A stretch of DNA of 9,960 bases, taken from the NCBI GenBank assembly GCA_947378615.1, contig CANCKV010000071.1:1-9960 (forward strand), in the 5' to 3' direction. The stretch is from Chitinophagaceae bacterium (GTDB lineage Bacteria; Bacteroidota; Bacteroidia; Chitinophagales; Chitinophagaceae). Shown one piece after another: positions 1-5,419 of this stretch (position 1 is the first letter of the stretch; each line of letters opens with the position of its first letter). The notes beneath the pieces are model-generated. The model ran no database searches, was not told the origin of the DNA, and saw only the letters and a list, made by a program, of their open reading frames with translations. The translations under genes and the position numbers were made by a program.

Positions 1-987
1 GAACCCAATTTAAAGTACTTGGATTTTGATAAGGACCGCAAATATGCAGAACCGCCTACCTTATTCGACGATTATGGCAATAGTCGTGGCAAAGCATGGA
101 AAGACCAATTTATGACAATTGCCAAGGTCTTCAGTGATGAGGACATGAAATTGAAACCACCTACTGATTTGAATGAAGAACAGTTAAAAGAGTGGAACAA
201 ATACTATGAACCACGAAATGCAGCTTATAGGGCTTCAAAAATGACAAGTAAGGATAGTATCCGTTGGCGATATCAACGTTATATGCACGATTATTTGGGC
301 TCAATAATGTCGGTAGATGAAAGTGTGGGAAAGATTTTGGATTATCTTCAAAAGGAAGGATTGGATAAGAATACCATCGTCATTTATTCGAGCGACCAAG
401 GCTTCTTCTTAGGCGAACATGGTTGGTTTGATAAGCGTTGGATATTGGAAGAGTCATTGCGAACACCATTTTTATGTCGTTGGCCTGCAGTTGTAAAAGC
501 AGGAAGTAAAAATGAAAAGATGGTTTCCTTATTAGATGTGGCGGAGACTTTTGTTGAGGTGGCAGGGATACCAAAGCCTGCGGATATGCAGGGAAAAAGC
601 CTCGTTCCATTGTTAAAAGGGGAGAATCCAAAGGATTGGCGTTCAAGTTTCTACTACCACTATTACGAATATCCTAAATCGCATCGGGTACGTCCACATT
701 ATGGGGTGATAACGGATAGGTATAAGTTGGTTCATTTCTACAAACCCGATTTGGATGAATGGGAATTGTACGATTTAAAGGAGAATCCTAGAGAGACAAT
801 TAATTATATCAATAAGCCTTCTTATGCTAAAACTATTGCGAAGTTGAGAGTGGAGTTAGCTAGGCTAGAGAAGGAATTGAAAGTACCCTCAATCAGCGAA
901 GAACCTCGTTCTGATTATGGTAGTCTGCCCTTCGATGACCGTTCTATGATGCAACCGAACAATCAGAAAAAGAAAGGGGGACAGTGA
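1..987 (+). CDS. Sulfatase (S1 formylglycine-dependent type), C-terminal part, start outside window
   Basis: The frame is open from base 1, so this is the last 328 codons of a longer gene; the TTG at base 19 is internal. Sulfatases of this type hydrolyse sulfate esters on glycans and are usually exported to the periplasm or cell surface in Bacteroidota. The visible part has the metal-site segment SSDQGFFLGEHGWFDKR (D132 and Q133 of the visible chain), then RTPFLCRWP, a segment MQGKSLVPLL, and a C-terminal region resembling DUF4976 (YYHYYEYP, YGVITDRYKLVHFY, ELYDLKENP). This pattern is closest to N-acetylglucosamine-6-sulfatase and heparan/mucin sulfatase-like enzymes, but the substrate cannot be read from it. 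The catalytic CxPxR motif and any signal peptide would be upstream of the window. The end is lysine- and glutamine-rich (NNQKKKGGQ). Certain as a sulfatase, uncertain in substrate. Confidence 0.93.
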   Translation, partial: EPNLKYLDFDKDRKYAEPPTLFDDYGNSRGKAWKDQFMTIAKVFSDEDMKLKPPTDLNEEQLKEWNKYYEPRNAAYRASKMTSKDSIRWRYQRYMHDYLGSIMSVDESVGKILDYLQKEGLDKNTIVIYSSDQGFFLGEHGWFDKRWILEESLRTPFLCRWPAVVKAGSKNEKMVSLLDVAETFVEVAGIPKPADMQGKSLVPLLKGENPKDWRSSFYYHYYEYPKSHRVRPHYGVITDRYKLVHFYKPDLDEWELYDLKENPRETINYINKPSYAKTIAKLRVELARLEKELKVPSISEEPRSDYGSLPFDDRSMMQPNNQKKKGGQ

Positions 988-999
988 AGTCCCCTTTCT
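971..999 (+). terminator. Possible hairpin terminator overlapping the sulfatase stop codon
   Basis: AGAAAGGGG (971-979) and CCCCTTTCT (991-999) form a perfect 9-bp stem around an 11-nt loop, and the TGA stop (985-987) lies in the loop. No U-run follows, so this could be a weak intrinsic terminator or an mRNA 3'-end stabiliser rather than a classical terminator. Confidence 0.45.
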
Positions 1000-1064
1000 C
1001 TAGATGTATCATCAGTCTCTTCAATAATAATTGGAAAAGAGAAAAAAGTCTGTAGCGTATGTAT

Positions 1065-1081
1065 TTATCAGGTCCTGATAA
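1065..1081. repeat. 17-bp perfect odd palindrome
   Basis: TTATCAGG-T-CCTGATAA is an 8-bp inverted repeat with a single central base. With almost no loop it fits a dimeric protein-binding site better than an RNA hairpin. No gene start lies close downstream on either strand, so its role is unknown. Confidence 0.5.
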
Positions 1082-1484
1082 GATTGAGGATAATTAGGAT
1101 GCTAATCAAAATTTATTTTATACTAAATAGGAAAGTAAGTGGGGCATGTTGGGAGTGAGAAAAAGTGTAAGTGTTGTAATTAAAGCAGGGGGAGTTTTCT
1201 AATAAACATCGATGCGCTTGTATAATATAGTAGTCAGATCACAGCATCAGTATGCTACTTTTCTAGCTATCATCATTTGATTTATAAAAAGTTGACTGTG
1301 TTGCAAAAGAACTTGTTTGGCATTTCACTATGCAAGGAAATAATGGACAACATGTTGAAAAAGTCAATATAAATAGCACAAATTGTCAATAAAATGATTC
1401 AGGCTCGAATCTAGAAAGAAAAGGTAAACGGTAGTGATGAAACTGTTGCACATATCAATAGAAAAGCTAGTTTTTGTAGCTCAC

Positions 1485-1515
1485 TTCTTTTGAGTCAGTA
1501 AATGAGTCAAAAGAA
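1485..1515. repeat. Dyad with direct repeat TGAGTCA
   Basis: TTCTTTTGA (1485-1493) and TCAAAAGAA (1507-1515) are perfect inverted arms of 9 bp with a 13-nt spacer. TGAGTCA also occurs as a direct repeat at 1491-1497 and 1503-1509. No U-run follows on either strand, so a terminator is not supported. Confidence 0.45.
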
Positions 1516-1603
1516 CCTTAAAAACAGTAAAAATATCGAAAACTATTTTGTAAATCTGATTAGTTCTTTTTACGGAATGTAATGATAACTCATTGTTAAT
1601 CAT

Positions 1604-1630
1604 AAAAAAGGCTCAGATTTCTCTGAGCCT
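1604..1630 (-). terminator. Intrinsic terminator of tRNA-Phe
   Basis: Read on the - strand, AGGCTCAGA (1630-1622) pairs with TCTGAGCCT (1617-1609) in a perfect 9-bp stem with a 4-nt loop, followed by a run of six T (1609-1604, the first being the last stem base). It begins 4 nt after the CCA end of the tRNA. This is a textbook Rho-independent terminator. Confidence 0.9.
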
Positions 1631-1634
1631 ATGA

Positions 1635-1710
1635 TGGTGGTGTGAGCCGGGATCGAACCGGCGACACAAGGATTTTCAGTCCTTTGCTCTACCGACTGAG
1701 CTACCGCACC
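1635..1710 (-). tRNA. tRNA-Phe (anticodon GAA), CCA encoded
   Basis: The 76-nt gene folds into a full cloverleaf. The D-stem is GCTC/GAGC, the anticodon stem AAGGA/TCCTT encloses loop CTGAAAA with anticodon GAA (1677-1675), the variable loop is GTGTC, the T-stem is GCCGG/CCGGC with loop TTCGATC, and the 3' end ACCA is encoded. The acceptor arms are GGTGCGG and TCACACC: five Watson-Crick pairs, a G7-U66 wobble and a C5-A68 mismatch, which is unusual. The gene is alone, with its own promoter and terminator. It decodes UUU and UUC. Confidence 0.95.
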
Positions 1711-1726
1711 ATCCTTTAATGGGGTG

Positions 1727-1757
1727 CAAATATAGGGAGCTGAATTGAAATAGCCAA
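1727..1757 (-). promoter_or_regulatory. Bacteroidota-type promoter of tRNA-Phe
   Basis: On the - strand a -33 element TTGG (1757-1754) is separated by 19 nt from a -7 element TATATTTG (1734-1727), matching the known Bacteroidota consensus TTTG...TAnnTTTG. Transcription would start about 10 nt before the tRNA 5' end. Confidence 0.75.
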
Positions 1758-1848
1758 CTTATTTCTTTGAAAATTTAAAATAAATATTTTTTACTGCTTT
1801 ATTTCAATCGATTCAACTCAACAGTAATTTATTACATATTAAATTTAC

Positions 1849-2748
1849 CTATTGTATTAGTTTAAAACAATTCTTCAAAATACTTATTTCTAAGTCTGAT
1901 GTAGTTTTTGTCGGCTCCCCATCAATATGAAGTGGCGCTAATTTTAAATTTTTGATGGATAAACCAGATGTTTGAAAATATAATACATTCTTCGTGCTAA
2001 TATCATCCACTAACTCTTGAAGTTTATTGTTGCCCCTTATTTGACGTAATACAGCAAAAGGCAATTTCGTTTTACTCATCTTCTGTACAATCACAATATC
2101 CAATAAACCATCACTCAGATTTGCCATCGGGGCAATTGTCACGTTATTGCCAAATTGATTCCCGTTTGCAATACTGATGAAATAAGACTCAGTGAAAAAT
2201 TTAAAGTCATCAACGGTCACTTCAAATTGGTAAGGCTGTGCTTTAAAGAAGTTCAGTAGGCTTTGATGTGTATAAGTCAATAGTCCTCTTGAACTGCTTG
2301 TAGCAAAATCCTGTGCAACTTGTGCATCGAATCCAATGCCACTCAACATACACGAAAAATGATTGTTGACCATAAAGGCATCAATCATTACAGGACTACC
2401 TTCGAACAAATAATTAACTGCATCTTTTGGCTTTTTAGGTATGCCCGCTGCTAATGCAAGCCCATTTCCAGAACCAATCGGAATGATTCCAAAGTTTACA
2501 TCAACGGAATTATAGAGAGCACTTACAACCTGATTGACAGTTCCATCACCCCCAACAATAACTACATCAGTTATATTTTCTGCAATGATTTTGTCTTTTA
2601 GAAAGTCATAGTTACCACTTGCATTTGTAGGCATTATTTCGAAATGAACATTCTTGCTCTTTGTAACCTCTGCAATCATTTCTCTAATGTCATCTTTCTT
2701 TTGTATGCCTGAAATTGGATTAATTAGGTAAATTATTTTTCTTTCCAT
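1849..2748 (-). CDS. Diacylglycerol kinase-family lipid kinase (DagK/YegS/BmrU type)
   Basis: This 299-residue protein has the length and motif order of bacterial lipid kinases of the DAGK catalytic fold, which transfer phosphate from ATP to diacylglycerol or a related membrane lipid such as a sphingoid base. Visible motifs are NPISG (residues 10-14, nucleotide-site loop), GGDGTVNQV (66-74, signature), GSGNG (92-96), a segment from ANGNQFGNN to DGLLD (194-217) and HIDGEP (274-279, near the C-terminus). There is no signal peptide or membrane span, so it should act at the cytoplasmic membrane face. The ATG at 2748 puts the NP.SG motif at the expected distance from the N-terminus. It is followed by the tRNA-Phe promoter on the same strand, with no clear hairpin terminator between them. 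Bacteroidota make sphingolipids, so a sphingosine-like substrate is possible but inferred. Confidence 0.93.
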   Translation of the reverse strand: MERKIIYLINPISGIQKKDDIREMIAEVTKSKNVHFEIMPTNASGNYDFLKDKIIAENITDVVIVGGDGTVNQVVSALYNSVDVNFGIIPIGSGNGLALAAGIPKKPKDAVNYLFEGSPVMIDAFMVNNHFSCMLSGIGFDAQVAQDFATSSSRGLLTYTHQSLLNFFKAQPYQFEVTVDDFKFFTESYFISIANGNQFGNNVTIAPMANLSDGLLDIVIVQKMSKTKLPFAVLRQIRGNNKLQELVDDISTKNVLYFQTSGLSIKNLKLAPLHIDGEPTKTTSDLEISILKNCFKLIQ

Positions 2749-2961
2749 GTATTGTTACTTAAAATAAGAATGACCAAAAGCCTGTTGCATTAATGAAATT
2801 TTGATATGCCATGTTCATTCCTACTTTAAATGATTATTTCCCAAAAATAGGAGGCTCAAAAGTAAAATATTGAAAACTATGCATCTAAATAGTCCCATTA
2901 TTTTAAATATCAAATCATTTTTATCAGTAGTGTCTGAAACTTAATTATGACAAACAATCCG

Positions 2962-2990
2962 CAAATGTATAACTAAAACAATTATGTCAA
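2962..2990 (-). promoter_or_regulatory. Candidate promoter of the lipid kinase gene
   Basis: On the - strand TTGA (2990-2987) is followed after 17 nt by TACATTTG (2969-2962), a full TAnnTTTG match. It overlaps the MFS stop codon and would give a leader of about 200 nt. A second candidate -7 box, TACTTTTG, lies at 2864-2857 with a weaker -33 region. Either would let the kinase gene be transcribed separately from the MFS gene. Confidence 0.4.
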
Positions 2991-4222
2991 TACTCCATAT
3001 CTTTAAGAGCCTTTGCCCTAAACCAAGTTATCGATACGACTAATAATGTCATGCACCCTCCAAAAACTACAGAGGGAATCACTCCCATCATTTTCGCTGC
3101 TACACCACTTTCAAATTGACCGAATTCATTGCTACTATTAATAAACATGGAATTTACACTTAATACCCTCCCGCGCATATTGTCGGGAGTTTTCAATTGC
3201 ACGATTGTGCCTCTAATAATCATGCTGATGCCATCTAATATTCCACTCATTAAGAGTGCTACAAAAGAAATCCAGAATATTTTAGATAAAGCAAATATGA
3301 TGATAGAAACGCCAAATCCTGCAATTACATACATTAATTTTTTCCCTTGTTTTGTATTGATAGGGAAGAACGTAAGGCTAATAATGACTACTACTGAACC
3401 AATGTCTGCTGCTGCATTCAGCCATCCGAATCCTATAGCCCCCACACTTAATATATCTCTAGCAAAGACAGGTATCATCGCTACAGCCCCCCCAAATAAT
3501 ACAGCAAACAAATCGAGGGATAATGCACCTAATAATTCTTTTGTTTTGAACACATAATCGAGACCTTCCTTCACACTTTCCAATGTTTTTTTCTCACTTA
3601 ATTGGTTGAGAGAAGGTTTTGCAGGAAGATTCATTAATAAACAAAATCCTGCTACAGTTAGAGTAGCAACGACAATTAATGTTCCAGTATTTCCAAGCCC
3701 TACTATTAGGAATCCGACTCCCGCATGGCCAAGTACAGAAGCGGATAGCCAAGCTCCTTGATTCCAAGTCACTGCATTTTGTAAAATACTTTTTGGAACT
3801 GTAGTTGGCATAATAGCATTAAAAACAGGACTAGTAAAAGACCTTAAGATGCCTGTGAAAAAAATGATTATATAAATTAGGAACACTATGATATGATTAC
3901 TCAGCATTTCTATTGAGATCTTCGTTGATAATGCGATTAACATCAGGACTGCACCAAAATAAAGGGCAACACCTGTTAGCATCAGCTTCCTTTTTTCGCT
4001 AATATCAATTACATGTCCAGCATAAAGGGCAAGTGTTACAGCGGGAATTACTTCACTAAGTCCAATTAAGCCTATTGCAAATGGTTCATTTGTAAGTTCA
4101 TATACCCACCATCCAACTAAAGTTCCTAACATTCGCAAGCCCATAATAAATAAGAAACGACCTAAAAGAAAGTTCCTGAATTCAGAAACTTTAGGTGCTG
4201 CGAATGCGTCATGTTTCGTCAT
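2987..4222 (-). CDS. MFS transporter, MFS_3/EntS-like efflux type
   Basis: The 411-residue protein is very hydrophobic with about 12 predicted membrane segments, the normal size for a 12-TM major facilitator. The loop after the second segment carries a divergent motif A (GHVIDISEKRKLM, about 69-81; usually GxxxDRxxRR). The stretch PKSILQNAVTWNQGAW (143-158) and the late loop TPDNMRGRVLS (345-355) are typical of the MFS_3 group, which includes the enterobactin exporter EntS and many macrolide-efflux-like proteins. The likely function is proton-driven export of a small molecule across the inner membrane; the substrate cannot be deduced. The ATG at 4222 leaves a soluble N-tail of about 17 residues before the first span, as is usual. 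It lies 120 bp downstream of the deoxynucleoside kinase gene; I see only a weak -7 match (TACATTTC) in that gap. Confidence 0.9.
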   Translation of the reverse strand: MTKHDAFAAPKVSEFRNFLLGRFLFIMGLRMLGTLVGWWVYELTNEPFAIGLIGLSEVIPAVTLALYAGHVIDISEKRKLMLTGVALYFGAVLMLIALSTKISIEMLSNHIIVFLIYIIIFFTGILRSFTSPVFNAIMPTTVPKSILQNAVTWNQGAWLSASVLGHAGVGFLIVGLGNTGTLIVVATLTVAGFCLLMNLPAKPSLNQLSEKKTLESVKEGLDYVFKTKELLGALSLDLFAVLFGGAVAMIPVFARDILSVGAIGFGWLNAAADIGSVVVIISLTFFPINTKQGKKLMYVIAGFGVSIIIFALSKIFWISFVALLMSGILDGISMIIRGTIVQLKTPDNMRGRVLSVNSMFINSSNEFGQFESGVAAKMMGVIPSVVFGGCMTLLVVSITWFRAKALKDMEY

Positions 4223-4342
4223 AATTAAGTGTAATGTTGAAAATAAATCGGTAAAATAAATAATTATGAGTGATGAAATGTATTATTTGAGAATGTGCTA
4301 TCTATTTTTTTACTAATTCGCCCATACGTTTCAATCGCCTTA

Positions 4343-4975
4343 TTAGGGAAGTGTATAATACGTATTCAACGATGTGTCTTCACTTTCTAATGCGTCCAAA
4401 ACCACTTTGAAATGTGCAGGATTACCTAAAAAGTCAGCATTTGTAGCATCAATGAAAATTGTTTTGATGCCATGTTCTTTAATGTAGCTATTATATGTTT
4501 CCTGGATTTTCAGTAGATAATCATCAGGGATATGTTGCTCATATAACCTGTTTCTTTTTTTTATATTTGCTTGTAATTTCCAAATTGGAGCTTGTAAGAA
4601 AATTAAGACCTCAGGAAAAATAATCTGTTGATCAATGATGTCAAAAAGACGTTGATACAACCGAAACTCTTCTTCTGGCAGTGTTACTTTTGCAAATAAC
4701 AGACATTTTGTAAATAAATAATCAGAAATTGTGATGTGCTGAAATAAATCCTTTGTGTGTAGCAATTCCTTCATTTGTTTAAAACGTTCTGCCATAAAAA
4801 ACAGTTCTAAAGGAAATGCATATTGAGCTGGATTAGCATAAAACTTAGGAAGAAATGGATTGTCTGCAAATTCTTCAAGAATGATTCTTGCGTTAAAATG
4901 TTTAGCAAGTAGATGCGTTAGAGTTGTCTTGCCCGCTCCAATATTCCCTTCAATAGTTATAAAGTTATACTTCAT
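4343..4975 (-). CDS. Deoxynucleoside kinase
   Basis: The 210-residue protein belongs to the dNK family, cytosolic enzymes that phosphorylate deoxynucleosides at the 5' position in the salvage pathway to dNTPs. Visible are the P-loop GNIGAGKT (residues 10-17), EEFADNPFLPKFY (34-46, base/sugar site), FPLELFFMAERF (54-65), SDYLF (84-88) and a lid-like KKRNRLYE (139-146). At the place where many dNKs have (D/E)RS there is SDY, as I recall from other Bacteroidota members of this subgroup. I chose the ATG at 4975: an in-frame TTG three codons earlier (4984-4982) lies inside the -7 promoter element, so it is unlikely to be translated. The promoter ends 6 nt before the ATG, predicting an mRNA with almost no leader. 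Which deoxynucleoside it prefers is not visible. Some Bacteroidota fuse such a domain to folK; no fusion is seen here. Confidence 0.92.
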   Translation of the reverse strand: MKYNFITIEGNIGAGKTTLTHLLAKHFNARIILEEFADNPFLPKFYANPAQYAFPLELFFMAERFKQMKELLHTKDLFQHITISDYLFTKCLLFAKVTLPEEEFRLYQRLFDIIDQQIIFPEVLIFLQAPIWKLQANIKKRNRLYEQHIPDDYLLKIQETYNSYIKEHGIKTIFIDATNADFLGNPAHFKVVLDALESEDTSLNTYYTLP

Positions 4976-4981
4976 TATTTT

Positions 4982-5011
4982 CAAAGTTAATGGGTATGAA
5001 CAATTGGCAAA
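4982..5011 (-). promoter_or_regulatory. Promoter of the deoxynucleoside kinase gene, leaderless type
   Basis: On the - strand TTTG (5011-5008), 18 nt, then TAACTTTG (4989-4982) is a complete match to the Bacteroidota -33/-7 consensus. Only 6 nt (AAAATA) separate it from the ATG at 4975, so the transcript should start at or next to the start codon. Confidence 0.7.
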
Positions 5012-5381
5012 GTAATTTTATTCACAGGGTCTTAGAAATTAAAAATGGTGGTTCAAAAAGTGATTATTTGGACTATCATATCATTTGTCCGCATCATTTC
5101 ATTTATTATCATAAATGTTTTATCAAGTATGCACAATTTCAAAACTTATTTTGGGTTGAAACCCAAGTGAAATATTTAGAAAAAATAGTTCACATTGTCA
5201 AGCTAAGGAATACAATTAAAATAAATTAAGCAAATTGTGCAGGAAGTAAATGTGTTTTTTATTTCATACCTATAACCTATAACGTACAACTTTCTACTGT
5301 TCATTTTTGTTCCACTCAAGTTATCCACTAAATGCAGAACTGACTTGTTTTTGACCATAAGAAATCCACATGACTCCTAAA
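5012..5381. other. Divergent intergenic region between dnk and ftsK
   Basis: I see no supported gene in this stretch. A + strand open frame at 4990-5229 begins inside the dnk promoter, has no ribosome-binding site and a biased composition. The region holds a short 7-nt-periodic repeat at 5267-5290 and one near-match to a DnaA box (TTATCCACT, 5321-5329), which alone does not indicate an origin. A long spacer is more than two leaderless promoters need, so other regulation is possible. Confidence 0.5.
5267..5290. repeat. Short 7-nt-periodic repeat, related to the repeat at 8165-8300
   Basis: The + strand reads ATACCTATAACCTATAACG and then TACAAC. On the - strand this is a run of TTATAGG-like heptamers after TTGTACG. 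The same 7-nt spacing and the TTGTA and TAGGT words occur in the large repeat downstream of ftsK. Confidence 0.45.
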
Positions 5382-5414
5382 ATTGATTCAACTTACTTTC
5401 ATACTGTATATTTG
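5382..5414 (+). promoter_or_regulatory. Promoter of ftsK, leaderless type
   Basis: ATTG (5382-5385), 21 nt, then TATATTTG (5407-5414) fits the Bacteroidota consensus, and the -7 element is identical to that of the tRNA-Phe promoter. Five nt (TTATT) separate it from the ATG at 5420, so the mRNA is predicted to begin at or very near the start codon. Confidence 0.65.
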
Positions 5415-5419
5415 TTATT

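Larger units (their letters stand above)
1000..1603. other. Gene-poor intergenic region (about 600 bp)
   Basis: I find no convincing coding frame here: the longest open stretch I followed (1226-1372, + strand) has 48 codons, lacks an early ATG and resembles nothing I know. The stretch contains a perfect odd palindrome at 1065-1081, a dyad with repeated TGAGTCA at 1485-1515, and small hairpins such as AGCTA/TAGCT (1465-1481). It is AT-rich with frequent stops in all the frames I followed. It could be decayed sequence between the sulfatase locus and the tRNA, or it could hold an unrecognised small RNA. Confidence 0.5.

Noticed and set aside
1226..1372. 48-codon open stretch in the gene-poor region
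   Set aside because: The length is expected by chance at this base composition; there is no early ATG and no similarity that I recognise to a transposase or another family.
4982..4984. TTG as start of the deoxynucleoside kinase
   Set aside because: It lies within the -7 promoter element; the ATG three codons later gives the normal N-terminus just before the first beta strand and P-loop.
4990..5229. 79-codon + strand open frame beside the dnk promoter
   Set aside because: It starts inside the -33/-7 region of the opposite gene, has no ribosome-binding site or promoter, and its composition (many His, Tyr, Ile, Lys) is that of AT-rich noncoding DNA. I recognise no family.
5321..5329. DnaA-box-like TTATCCACT
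   Set aside because: It is a single 8/9 match in an AT-rich region, with no cluster of boxes and no dnaA or dnaN nearby, so it is not evidence of an origin.
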